The notes beneath the pieces are model-generated. The model saw only the letters and a program-made list of their open reading frames with translations, searched no databases and had not been told where the DNA came from. DNA of 16,981 bases from Desulfobacterales bacterium (lineage in GTDB: Bacteria; Desulfobacterota; Desulfobacteria; Desulfobacterales; C00003106). The position numbers and the translations under genes are program-made. Shown one piece after another: positions 1 through 8,142 of this stretch; position 1 is the stretch's first letter; each line of letters starts with the position of its first letter. The stretch covers positions 1 to 16,981 of the forward strand of contig JAUVFC010000008.1 of NCBI GenBank assembly GCA_030594505.1, in the 5' to 3' direction.

Positions 1-654
1 GGGCTGCAAAATCAGATTTCGAGCATATCCAGGGCGGTTGTTCTTCTCGGGTTAAAAACGTTAAAGAATATAGTCTTGACCGCATCTATGTATAAGCTCT
101 ACGAAGACGGGACCGGTGGCTATTCTTCGAAAAAAGGGGAACTTTTCAAACATTCCGTTTGCTGTGCCATGGTGGCCGAACTGATCGCCGGACAGAAGAA
201 GTTTGAAGATCCCGAAGTGGTTTTTACTGCCGGCTTACTCCACGACATCGGTAAAGTAGTTCTGGATCAATATGTCTTTGAAAGGTTCAATCTGATCATG
301 GACAAGGTTATCAACGAAAACAAGTCGTTTGTGGCCGCGGAAAAGGAACTGTTGGGATACGATCATGCCCGGACAGGAGGCCTGGTGGCTGAGGAGTGGG
401 GACTGCCGCCGGTTTTAGTTGAAGCGATCTCTTTTCACCATTCGCCGGAAAGAGCAAAAGAGAATCCTGAGATTGTTTCGGCAGTCCATATCGCGGATGG
501 CATATGCTCGATGGTTGGAGCAGGTTGCGGCGCGGATGGTCTGGTCAACCGGATTCACCAGGGAGCTATATCGAATATTGATTTGCACCAGGATGATGTT
601 GATCTCATTATTGAGCGGTTAGCCGAGATCGTGAGTCAGGATGAGATGTTGTGA
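1..654 (+). CDS. HDOD domain protein, 3' portion (5' end outside window)
   Basis: The frame is open from base 1 and ends at TGA 652-654, giving 217 residues. The first residues (SSISRAVVLLGLKTLKNIVL) are an internal helix of an HDOD domain, so the true start lies upstream and the TTG at 76 is not a start; roughly 55-65 residues are probably missing. An HDIG motif (visible residues 81-84, in GLLHDIGKVVL) and an upstream histidine (H51, FKHS) match the HD metal-binding layout. Many HDOD proteins have lost these residues, so catalysis is possible here but not shown. HDOD proteins are usually output or regulatory modules of bacterial signalling systems. The gene precedes a CheR-like gene and two-component genes in the same direction, which suggests a shared signalling role. 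The family call is firm; the function is not. Confidence 0.85.
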   Translation, partial: GLQNQISSISRAVVLLGLKTLKNIVLTASMYKLYEDGTGGYSSKKGELFKHSVCCAMVAELIAGQKKFEDPEVVFTAGLLHDIGKVVLDQYVFERFNLIMDKVINENKSFVAAEKELLGYDHARTGGLVAEEWGLPPVLVEAISFHHSPERAKENPEIVSAVHIADGICSMVGAGCGADGLVNRIHQGAISNIDLHQDDVDLIIERLAEIVSQDEML

Positions 655-663
655 GTGGTTTTC

Positions 664-769
664 ATTTATCATTTGGCATTTAACATTTATCATTAAAAAG
701 CGGACTGATTCATTTGAATAATGATCAATGACAAATGATCAATGACAGATGCAAAATGACAGATGACAA
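664..769. repeat. Inverted heptad-repeat array overlapping the cheR start
   Basis: Four 7-bp units of the form ATTTNNC run from 664 to 691. Seven uninterrupted 7-bp units, all beginning ATG (ATGATCA, ATGACAA, ATGATCA, ATGACAG, ATGCAAA, ATGACAG, ATGACAA), run from 721 to 769. The two blocks are approximate reverse complements, so the region can fold as a long imperfect hairpin. It fills the gap after the HDOD gene and contains both candidate start codons of the next gene (735 and 756). No transposase is linked to it. Its function is unknown. Confidence 0.8.
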
Positions 770-1604
770 ACATTTCGAACTAATTTTGAAAATACTACAT
801 GAAGCGCATGATATTGACTTCTCCCAATACAGGGAGGGTACCATCAAACGTCGGTTGGACAGAAGGCTGTCTGCCGTGAGAGCCGGGAATTATCGCGAGT
901 ATGCCGATATTCTTGAAAATGATCCTGAAGAATCCAAACGTTTGTTAAAAGAATTCACTATAAAAGTAAGCCGCTTTTTCAGAAACCATCATGTTTTTGA
1001 AATACTGTCTCGTGAGATATTCCCGGATCTGTTCAGGTCAAAAGCGGAACATAACGACAGAAGTCTTCGAATATGGTGTGCCGGATGCGCCTTTGGAGAA
1101 GAGGTTTATTCCGTGGCCATAAATCTGACAGAATATTTCAGGAAGGAGAGGAAGAAGATAACAGATTACAATATCAGCATATTCGGTACGGACATTGATG
1201 ATGACGCCCTGGATAAGGCGAGATTGGGGAGGTATGATCTTGAATCTGTTGCCGAGGTGAAGAAGGGGATGCTGGATAAGTATTTCACACACAATAACGA
1301 TGACGGCTATCGGGTGGTCGATTCCATAAAAGGCCTGGTAAATTTCTGCAACCACGATATTGCCTCTCGAAACAGAAGATCTCCGGCAGCAGGCATAGTG
1401 GCCAACTATGACCTGATCCTGTGCCGCAATCTCCTGATCTATTTCTCCGTGCCGTTGCAGGATAGGACCTTTTTATACATTTTCAAGTCATTGAATCCAG
1501 GGGGTTATTTACTCCTGGGCAGATCAGAGTCGGTTCCGGACAGTTTGAAGGATTTTTTTATACTGAAATATTCACGAGAGAGGATTTATCAGAAGAGGGG
1601 ATAG
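735..1604 (+). CDS. cheR: CheR-type SAM-dependent methyltransferase
   Basis: This 289-residue protein resembles chemotaxis glutamate methyltransferases, which methylate receptor glutamates using S-adenosylmethionine. It has a short helical N-terminal domain (about residues 12-95, with FTIKVSRFFRN in place of the usual T-x-x-T-x-FFR). The SAM-binding motif is WCAGCAFGEEVYSVA (114-128). The acidic strand is FGTDIDDDALDKARLGRY (150-167), followed by DLILCRNLLIYFS (226-238) and a final strand GGYLLLGRSES. The length is normal for CheR. No CheB, CheW, CheA or receptor gene is in the window, so it may act outside classical chemotaxis. The start is uncertain: ATG 735 and the in-frame ATG 756 (starting MTDDKHFE) both lie in a 7-bp repeat array, and neither has a Shine-Dalgarno sequence. 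The stop is 12 bp from the next gene's likely ribosome binding region, suggesting co-transcription. Confidence 0.88.
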   Translation: MINDRCKMTDDKHFELILKILHEAHDIDFSQYREGTIKRRLDRRLSAVRAGNYREYADILENDPEESKRLLKEFTIKVSRFFRNHHVFEILSREIFPDLFRSKAEHNDRSLRIWCAGCAFGEEVYSVAINLTEYFRKERKKITDYNISIFGTDIDDDALDKARLGRYDLESVAEVKKGMLDKYFTHNNDDGYRVVDSIKGLVNFCNHDIASRNRRSPAAGIVANYDLILCRNLLIYFSVPLQDRTFLYIFKSLNPGGYLLLGRSESVPDSLKDFFILKYSRERIYQKRG

Positions 1605-1621
1605 TTGAGTAAGGAGTGTCC

Positions 1622-2284
1622 ATGTCCACAGTGCTTGTAGTTGAAGATCATAAAGATGCGGCTTTTATGGTGAGCGAGGTGTTGAAATACCATATAGGAT
1701 GTCAGGTAACAACGGCCAGGGATGGACCGGAGTGTTTGAAGATGGTCCGCGCCGATCCCCCTGACGTAATCCTGCTTGATATTCATATGCCGGGCATGGA
1801 TGGCTTTCAGGTCTGTAAGACTCTAAAAGAGGATGAAGCTACAAGACACATTCCTATAATTTTTCTGACAGCCACCTGTTATGAGTTGCAAAATAAGGTC
1901 AAAGGGCTCGAGATCGGAGCTGATGATTATTTGACCCAGCCGATTAATAACCTGGAACTGATCACCCGGGTTAAGGTTATGCTGAGAATGAAGAAACTCA
2001 TTGATAGAGCAGGAACATCCGAAAAAAACTCCGGGAATGTGCAAGGCTCAAAACCGGATCTTTTGTCTATAACATCCCATGACTTAAGGACGCCGTTGAA
2101 TTCGATCATAGGCTTTTCAGAACTCCTCGGAAATGAATTCTACGGGCCATTGACCTCCCAACAGAAGGAATTTGTCGGCCTTATACATGAAAGCGGGAAA
2201 AAACTGCTGAAGCGAATAGATGATTTTATTGAGGTCTCAAAGACTGGGGAGACAAAACCAACAGGAGAAAACCAAGATGTATAA
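1622..2284 (+). CDS. Response regulator receiver with HisKA segment, no ATPase domain
   Basis: The protein has 220 residues. I chose ATG 1622 because AAGGAG (1611-1616) lies 5 bp upstream; GTG 1616 would overlap that site. Residues 1-125 form a receiver domain with acidic E8-D9, phospho-acceptor D53 (LLDIHMPGMDGF) and T83. The nearly invariant lysine after beta-5 is glutamine (Q106, DDYLTQPIN). A HisKA-like segment follows with H153 in LLSITSHDLRTPLNSIIGF, and the chain ends about 50 residues later without N, G1 or G2 ATP-binding motifs. It cannot phosphorylate itself and could be a phosphotransfer or dimerisation partner, or the remnant of a longer REC-HisKA-HATPase protein such as the intact one at 7016. 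Its 3' end overlaps the lipoprotein gene by 8 bp, which points to translational coupling. Confidence 0.88.
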   Translation: MSTVLVVEDHKDAAFMVSEVLKYHIGCQVTTARDGPECLKMVRADPPDVILLDIHMPGMDGFQVCKTLKEDEATRHIPIIFLTATCYELQNKVKGLEIGADDYLTQPINNLELITRVKVMLRMKKLIDRAGTSEKNSGNVQGSKPDLLSITSHDLRTPLNSIIGFSELLGNEFYGPLTSQQKEFVGLIHESGKKLLKRIDDFIEVSKTGETKPTGENQDV

Positions 2285-3239
2285 AAAACTTTTTATAATA
2301 TGGGCGGTTATGCTGTTGGCAATTGGTCTGACAGCAACCATTATGGTGGTTAGCTGCCAGGATCGAGAAAAAGCCAACAAGATCAGCCTTGAAGGGGAGG
2401 GGGTACAGATCCCCCCTGTGTCAGAGGAGACACAAAAGTCCCTGCGTATAGTCGTTGCTGTTTTAGTTTCTCCAAAAGACACATATGGTTATTATAAGGA
2501 ACTGTTTGACTATCTGTCGAAAAAGTTAAGCTCTCCGATAATCATTACTTATAGAGACACACCTAATGAAATCTCGGAATTGATCAAGACCGGAGAATTT
2601 GATATAGCCCTTACCTGTAGTATGTTGTATATTACCTGTCACAATACCGGCAATGTGGATCTGCTTGCAGTTGCCCGGATCAACGATCAAACCACCTCCC
2701 GGTCCTACATCATCGTACCTGCTGACAGTTCGGCAACATCCTTCGAGGATCTAAGAAATAGAAGTTTTTGCTTTACGTCATATCACTGTGTGAGTGGACA
2801 TTTGGTCCCTACTTACATCCTTGCCCAACAGGGAGAGACCCCGGAATCATTTTTTAAAAAATACAGTTTCACAGGGGCTCACACCGACACTATTGAAGCG
2901 GTCGCACGAAACTTTGTTGACGGCGGAGCGGTAAGCAGCCTTATCTGGGAATACTGCAATCACAAAAGTCCGGAATTTACCTCTAAAACAAAGGTCATCA
3001 AAAAATCAGCGCCATTCAGTAATCCGCCGATTCTTGTCCGCTCGGGCATGGGCACAGAATTAAAGAACAAGATAAGAGAAGTTCTTCTGGAGATGCATCA
3101 GGACATGAACGGTAAGGAGATACTTGAGAGTCTGATGATCGATAAATTCGTCAGTGTAGATGACAGTGCCTATGATTCTATTCGAAAGATAAAAAAGCTT
3201 GTTGATCGGAAAGAGAAATCAGTAACGGGACAATCATGA
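2277..3239 (+). CDS. PhnD-like periplasmic substrate-binding lipoprotein
   Basis: The protein has 320 residues. ATG 2277 is chosen because AGGAG (2263-2267) precedes it by 9 bp and it opens a lipoprotein signal peptide: basic MYKK, a hydrophobic stretch, then lipobox VVSC with C27 as the lipidated residue. The body resembles phosphate/phosphonate-type ABC binding proteins (LRIVVAVLVSPKDTYGYYKEL at the first strand, then LIKTGEFDIAL, then SFEDLRNRSFCFTS and GAHTDTIEAVARNFVDGGAV). No ABC ATPase or permease gene is adjacent. Instead it overlaps the following hybrid kinase gene by 4 bp (ATGA). The likely job is ligand capture outside the inner membrane for signalling rather than uptake. The ligand is unknown: the family covers phosphonates, phosphite and other small anions, and I cannot predict specificity. 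Confidence 0.86.
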   Translation: MYKKLFIIWAVMLLAIGLTATIMVVSCQDREKANKISLEGEGVQIPPVSEETQKSLRIVVAVLVSPKDTYGYYKELFDYLSKKLSSPIIITYRDTPNEISELIKTGEFDIALTCSMLYITCHNTGNVDLLAVARINDQTTSRSYIIVPADSSATSFEDLRNRSFCFTSYHCVSGHLVPTYILAQQGETPESFFKKYSFTGAHTDTIEAVARNFVDGGAVSSLIWEYCNHKSPEFTSKTKVIKKSAPFSNPPILVRSGMGTELKNKIREVLLEMHQDMNGKEILESLMIDKFVSVDDSAYDSIRKIKKLVDRKEKSVTGQS

Positions 3240-6200
3240 AAAATACAAAGTTAAGGACAAAGCTCATTGTCGGGGTTGTGGCGATTATATCTTTATTGCT
3301 TTTGCCTGCAATATTTATCGTTCAATATACCTTTAACAAGGCTTTTATGAACGAATACCACAAAAGGGCTGCATCGATCGCCAACTGTATAAATGTACAG
3401 ATTATGAACCCGCTGTTAGCCGGAAACGACGTAGAAGCCAGGTTAATGTTATCAAAAATAAAGGAAAGAGAAAAAGACGTTGAGTACGTATTTATTATCG
3501 ATCCAACGGGTCACGTCCCGTTTTCTACGTTTGCCGGAGGCCTGCCGGCCGGCCTGCTCAATGCCAACCAGGCCGACCATGACCTCCCGTATAACCTGCA
3601 ACATATAGAGACGGAAAAAGGGATAATTTTAGACGTTGCCATACCTATCTTTAAAGGAACATTAGGGATTGCTCGTATTGGGATAACAGAAGAGCCGTTG
3701 CGTGACAACATTGTCCGGGTAACAGTATTGATTACCGGCATAGCTATCGGGGTTTTAACCATAGGAATTGTTTTGGCTGTTATCTTTGCCGGGTTCACTA
3801 CCAAACCGGTGTATGAACTCATAGAAGTTGCTGATGCCATCAGCAAAGGCGATTTGGAAAAAACCGCCAGGATCGACACGCGGGACGAGGTCGGTCACCT
3901 GGCCTCTTCGTTCAATAGGATGACCGACTCCTTAAAGAGCACGCTCGCCGAGCTGAAACAGATATATAATGGTTCATTGAACGCAATGCGGGTGGTTGAC
4001 AGAAATTTTAACATAATCAGCCAGAACAGGGCGATGTATGAACTCACCGGAATACCTGCGGAAGAGACAAAAGGGGAAAAATGTTATGAAGTGCTCTCCG
4101 GGACATGCTGCCATACTGATGCATGCTCTTTAAGGGAGATACTGAGAGGAAAACAGAGACTTGACATGGAAGATGAAAGGGAGACCGTAGACGGCATGAG
4201 AATCCCCTGCCGGGTTATGGCCACACCTTTTACGGATAGCGCAGGCGATATAATCGGGATCATAGAGGTCTTTACCAATATCACCGAGTCGAAAAGGTTT
4301 ATCCGGGAGCTTCAGGAAACGACAAAAAGCCTGGAGGAGAGCAACCACATACAGGAGGCATATAATGCCGTTGTCACTGCCCTGAATTCCGGATTGGAGA
4401 TGAAACCCCTCTTAAAAGAGGTGATCGGAAAAATAATCGAGTACATCGATGCCCAGATCGGTGTGATTTATCTGTATAATGAAGAAGGAGAACTCTTACA
4501 GCCGGTTTCAACTTATGCACTCGATATAAATACGATCGAAGAAGGGTTCAGGATCGGCCACGGACTTCCGGGTCAGGCAGCCAGGGATAAAAAGATGGTC
4601 CTTTTATCAGATGTGCCGGCGGATTATTTCCGCATCTCCTCCGGAGGCGGCGAGCGGATACCAAAAAATGTGGTCTGTCTTCCTATTATCTTTCAGGATA
4701 AGCTACTGGGTGCTCTGGAGCTGTGCAGCATTCATGAATTCGAAGAAAAGAATCTTCGGTTTTTAAAGGTAGTGGCTGATCAACTTGGAACAGGGATCAA
4801 CAATGTTATTTCCTATCTACGGGTGGAGGAATTGGCTGCGAACTTGAAGGAGAAGAACGACCTCTTGGCTTCTCAAAACGAGGAGTTACAGGCACAGAGC
4901 GAAGAATTGATTGCCCAGAGCGAGGAACTGCAGTCACAGACCGAAGAGCTCGAGGTTCAGAAGAAGATGCTGGAAGAAAAAACACGTCAGGCGCAAGAGG
5001 CAGACCGGCTGAAGTCTGAATTTCTTTCCAATATGTCTCATGAGTTAAGAACTCCGCTGAACGCGGCGCTCGGAATGACCAGGCTGCTGACCGACGGAAG
5101 TGCCGGCGCGCTTGGTGAGAAGCAAAAAGAATATTTAGAGATTATTGAAAGAAACGGAGAGAATCTCCTCCTGTTGATAAACGACATCCTCGATCTTTCC
5201 AGAATCGAATCAGGAAAACTCGAATTTGCCGTAAGCGCGGTCCATATAAAGACGCTTGTCAATGGAATTGCAGTCTCCCTTAAGCCGCTTATTAATGAAA
5301 AAGGGTTAGCCTTGAATATAGATGTTGATGACCATATCGTACTTCAAAGCGACGTGGACAAGTTAAGGCAGATACTTGTCAACCTCCTGGGAAATGCAGT
5401 CAAGTTCACAGATCAGGGCGAGATCTCGGTTGTTGCAAAAGAGGAAAAGGATGAAGAGAAAGATATAGTGAAGATAAGCGTAACAGATACCGGTATAGGT
5501 ATAAAGGAAGAACACCTTGAGCACATCTTTGACGCCTTCAGACAGGTAGACGGCTCTATCACCAGAAGATACGGCGGTACAGGGCTCGGACTCAATATCT
5601 GCTGGAAATTGTCCCGACTTTTGGGCGGAAAAATAGAGGTGGAGAGTGAATTCGACAAAAGGACTGCCTTTACAGTGACGTTGCCAAAAGAGCTGACCTC
5701 CTCAAAGCGTCCAACAAACGCGGATTGGCAAAAAAAGGTTAAAGAAGCACTTCTGGACGAGGCAAAGGCAAGACAGCAAGAAACCCGTGAAGGAGTGAAA
5801 GTCCCAAAGGAAATTCTTATCATAGATGATGATCCAGTGGTTACGAAAGAATTGAATGCAATCCTCAAGGAGGAAAATTGCTGGCTCCGTTTCGCCTTTA
5901 ACGGATCAGAAGGCCTCCAATACATCAAAGAACGTGTGCCCGACCTGATCTTATTAGACCTTCAAATGCCTGAAATGGATGGCTTCCAGGTACTAAAAAA
6001 ATTGGAAGAAAATGAGAAGTATAAAAACATACCGGTAATAGTTCTTACCGCGCTCGATGTAACCAATGATGAAAAAGATCGTTTTGGCGAAAACGTAAAG
6101 GGAGTGCTTGTTAAAGGGGGAATAGACAAGTCTGTCTTAATCGATCAGATTAGAGGCTTGTTGTATAAGCGACGGCCTTTGCCGGCTGAGGCAGAAAAGG

Positions 6201-6580
6201 TCAAAGGAGCGCCTCCTTTTAAGATATTAATAGTAGAGGACAACCCGGACAATATGATCTTGATCAGGGAGACGCTGAGGCCTTCAGGTTACACCATATA
6301 TACTGCCGAAGATGGTCCAAAAGGAATAGAAATCGCCCAAAAAGAGTCGCCGGATCTGATTCTCATGGACATTCAGATGCCGGTCATGAGCGGTTACGAG
6401 GCAACCAGGAAGATAAGAGAGATAGACTCCTTAAAAGACGTTCCCATTATTGCCCTGACAGCCAGGGCCATGAGGGGGGAGCGAGAGGCTATATTGGAGG
6501 CAGGACTGGATGATTATCTGGCAAAACCCGTAAGTCCTAAGGATTTGGTTGCCAAAGTGGAAGAGTGGTTGAGTAGTTGA
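3236..6580 (+). CDS. Membrane hybrid sensor histidine kinase, HAMP-PAS-GAF-HisKA-HATPase-REC-REC
   Basis: The protein has 1114 residues. A transmembrane helix at about 9-30 is followed by an extracytoplasmic sensor of about 130 residues and a second helix at about 161-187. Next come HAMP (about 188-240), PAS (about 245-352), GAF (about 372-525) and a glutamine/glutamate-rich coiled coil (about 530-590, repeats of QSEEL type). HisKA carries H602 (SNMSHELRTPLNA). The ATPase domain has N720, the G1 motif DTGIGI (D751) and G2 GGTGLGL. Receiver 1 has D864-866, D908, T938 and K960 but a diverged end. Receiver 2 has E1001-D1002, D1045, T1075 and K1097. All catalytic residues for autophosphorylation are present. 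No HPt domain is fused. The PAS domain has a cysteine cluster (C283, C291, C292, C297). The start overlaps the PhnD-like gene by 4 bp, so that lipoprotein is the obvious candidate for its periplasmic partner. Confidence 0.93.
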   Translation: MKNTKLRTKLIVGVVAIISLLLLPAIFIVQYTFNKAFMNEYHKRAASIANCINVQIMNPLLAGNDVEARLMLSKIKEREKDVEYVFIIDPTGHVPFSTFAGGLPAGLLNANQADHDLPYNLQHIETEKGIILDVAIPIFKGTLGIARIGITEEPLRDNIVRVTVLITGIAIGVLTIGIVLAVIFAGFTTKPVYELIEVADAISKGDLEKTARIDTRDEVGHLASSFNRMTDSLKSTLAELKQIYNGSLNAMRVVDRNFNIISQNRAMYELTGIPAEETKGEKCYEVLSGTCCHTDACSLREILRGKQRLDMEDERETVDGMRIPCRVMATPFTDSAGDIIGIIEVFTNITESKRFIRELQETTKSLEESNHIQEAYNAVVTALNSGLEMKPLLKEVIGKIIEYIDAQIGVIYLYNEEGELLQPVSTYALDINTIEEGFRIGHGLPGQAARDKKMVLLSDVPADYFRISSGGGERIPKNVVCLPIIFQDKLLGALELCSIHEFEEKNLRFLKVVADQLGTGINNVISYLRVEELAANLKEKNDLLASQNEELQAQSEELIAQSEELQSQTEELEVQKKMLEEKTRQAQEADRLKSEFLSNMSHELRTPLNAALGMTRLLTDGSAGALGEKQKEYLEIIERNGENLLLLINDILDLSRIESGKLEFAVSAVHIKTLVNGIAVSLKPLINEKGLALNIDVDDHIVLQSDVDKLRQILVNLLGNAVKFTDQGEISVVAKEEKDEEKDIVKISVTDTGIGIKEEHLEHIFDAFRQVDGSITRRYGGTGLGLNICWKLSRLLGGKIEVESEFDKRTAFTVTLPKELTSSKRPTNADWQKKVKEALLDEAKARQQETREGVKVPKEILIIDDDPVVTKELNAILKEENCWLRFAFNGSEGLQYIKERVPDLILLDLQMPEMDGFQVLKKLEENEKYKNIPVIVLTALDVTNDEKDRFGENVKGVLVKGGIDKSVLIDQIRGLLYKRRPLPAEAEKVKGAPPFKILIVEDNPDNMILIRETLRPSGYTIYTAEDGPKGIEIAQKESPDLILMDIQMPVMSGYEATRKIREIDSLKDVPIIALTARAMRGEREAILEAGLDDYLAKPVSPKDLVAKVEEWLSS

Positions 6581-6597
6581 GTGGCACAGCCGGTGAA

Positions 6598-6690
6598 GTA
6601 GCGCAGGACTTTAGTCCTGCCAAAAAACGACAAAGGAGAAGCTACTTATAGCTATTTCATCCGGTTGGCAGGGCTAAAGCCCTGCGCTAC
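6598..6690. repeat. REP-like paired hairpins
   Basis: Two 25-bp arms (6598-6622 and 6666-6690) are inverted copies differing at two positions. Each arm is also a hairpin: GCAGGACT-TT-AGTCCTGC on the left and GCAGGGCT-AA-AGCCCTGC on the right. The two differences fall on paired positions and restore pairing (A-T in one, G-C in the other), so the small hairpins are the conserved structure. It lies 18 bp after the hybrid kinase stop and could end or stabilise that transcript; there is no U-tract for a standard intrinsic terminator. Confidence 0.85.
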
Positions 6691-6735
6691 ATGGTCATAC
6701 ATTCATCCACAATGGGGGTATTCTCTGTAATAGAA

Positions 6736-6953
6736 TGAGACCTTTGAAAAACGTGACATTTTTTTGTCAGGCAAGTTGAGCGAAGTGAAATCCCGTCGCC
6801 GGGGGAAGGCGAAAATTTCAACCGGAGGTCCGCCTCAGGCGGATCGAGGATAGCGCTAACGCTTCACTCCGTGCAAAATTTGAAGCCTGACGCCGTATCA
6901 CGGGCACGAAGTGAAGCGTCAGCGCTCATAATGGCAGTTTTGCAAAGGTCTCA
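6736..6953. mobile_element. MITE-like element, 218 bp, no gene
   Basis: Terminal inverted repeats of 17 bp match at 16 positions: TGAGACCTTTGAAAAAC (6736-6752) and the complement of 6937-6953. Inside, 6852-6874 and 6904-6926 form a second inverted repeat (21 of 23 positions), and GTCAGGC (6766-6772) pairs with GCCTGAC (6885-6891). No open frame of useful length is present, so any movement would depend on a transposase elsewhere. Flanks share only GAA, so a target duplication is not convincing. Together with the paired hairpins upstream it accounts for most of the gene-free stretch 6581-7015. Confidence 0.7.
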
Positions 6954-7015
6954 GAATGTCTTACTCTTTGCTTGGCTATTTCAATAGACCGGCAATGCGC
7001 TATTAGGAGGCTAAA

Positions 7016-8134
7016 ATGAAAGACAAACCTACAATAATGATAGTGGATGACGAGGAAAGTAACGTAAAGTTATTGGAATCGTTTTTGCTTCCATACGGTT
7101 ATGAGGTAGCCAGGGCCTATGACGGGACGCGGGCGCTGCAATTATTAGAAGAAGTATCAATTGATTTAATTTTTCTGGATATAATAATGCCGGGGTTAAG
7201 TGGCTTTGATGTCTTGAGGGAGATTAAAGAAAGCGAAAAGAACAGGTTTATCCCGGTGGTTTTGATTACAGCCCTTGCCTCAAAAGAAAATAGAATAACA
7301 GGGTTGGAAATCGGGGCGGACGATTTCATGTCCAAACCCTTTGATTCCACCGTCCTGTTGGCACGGACACGTTCGCTTCTGAGGATAAAGTCTCTGTATG
7401 ATAGACTCCAACAAAGTTATGAAGATTTAAAAAGAGCGGAAAAAAGCAAGGAACTTATGACACACATGATTATACACGATCTAAACAATCCCCTTATGGT
7501 TATGACCAGCTCTCTTGAACTCATGTCATTAGAATTGGAAGGCCGTTTTAGTAGTAATGATATAATTGCGCCGGTCAATATTCTGCGAGCATGCAAGCGA
7601 ATGCAAAGATTGATTGATAATATTCTGGATACCTGCAAGATGGAAGACGACAGACTTCGGTTGGAATACGAATCGATTGATATTTCCGGATTGTTCTACG
7701 ACCTGACAAATGAATACAAAGGAGAGGCGCTTGCCCGGCAGACAAAAATATATTCATGTGTCAAAGATGACGTCCCGCAGGTTACAGTTGACGTGAACCT
7801 TATAACCAGAGTGCTTGAGAACTTGATTTCCAACGCATTGAAGTGCATAAAGAAGGGAGAGATAGGGCTCAATGCGTTCTTTGATGAAGCTGCCGACTCC
7901 GTATATATAAATGTTACCGACAACGGACGCGGAATCCCATCAGAATATTTGGCCAGGATATTTGATAAATATGAACAGGTGGAGATGAAAAAGAAAGGAG
8001 TAACTCGCGATTCCGGACTGGGATTGACGTTTTGTAAAATGGCCATAGAGGCCCACGGCGGCAAGATATGGGCGGAAAGCGAATTAGGAAAAGGGAGCGC
8101 TTTTACTTTTAGCCTGCCTGTGCCGGGGCAATAA
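7016..8134 (+). CDS. Soluble REC-HisKA-HATPase histidine kinase
   Basis: The protein has 372 residues. AGGAGG (7005-7010) lies 5 bp before ATG 7016. Residues 1-125 form a receiver with D11-D12, phospho-acceptor D55 (LIFLDIIMPGLSGF), T85 and K107. A coiled linker (about 126-145) leads to HisKA with H154 (MIIHDLNNPLMVM). The ATPase domain has N273 (ENLISNALKC), G1 DNGRGIP (D302) and G2 DSGLGLTF, so it should be a functional kinase. There is no membrane segment, so it acts in the cytoplasm. Receiver-first kinases of this layout are usually switched by phosphorylation of their own receiver by an upstream kinase, and the hybrid kinase at 3236 is a nearby candidate. The layout also shows what the truncated protein at 1622 lacks. 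It is convergent with the next gene, with 8 bp between stops. Confidence 0.92.
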   Translation: MKDKPTIMIVDDEESNVKLLESFLLPYGYEVARAYDGTRALQLLEEVSIDLIFLDIIMPGLSGFDVLREIKESEKNRFIPVVLITALASKENRITGLEIGADDFMSKPFDSTVLLARTRSLLRIKSLYDRLQQSYEDLKRAEKSKELMTHMIIHDLNNPLMVMTSSLELMSLELEGRFSSNDIIAPVNILRACKRMQRLIDNILDTCKMEDDRLRLEYESIDISGLFYDLTNEYKGEALARQTKIYSCVKDDVPQVTVDVNLITRVLENLISNALKCIKKGEIGLNAFFDEAADSVYINVTDNGRGIPSEYLARIFDKYEQVEMKKKGVTRDSGLGLTFCKMAIEAHGGKIWAESELGKGSAFTFSLPVPGQ

Positions 8135-8142
8135 GGAATTAT

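Noticed and set aside
2220..2276. Upstream ATG for the PhnD-like protein
   Set aside because: It would add residues before the lipoprotein signal peptide and deepen the overlap with the receiver gene; ATG 2277 has AGGAG at the right distance.
5413..5928. 171-residue minus-strand frame inside the hybrid kinase gene
   Set aside because: Serine/phenylalanine-rich shadow of the kinase ATPase region, where the forward frame holds all catalytic motifs.
6581..7015. Possible small RNA or tRNA in the long gap
   Set aside because: The structure is fully explained by two inverted-repeat elements; no tRNA fold or terminator with a U-tract was seen.
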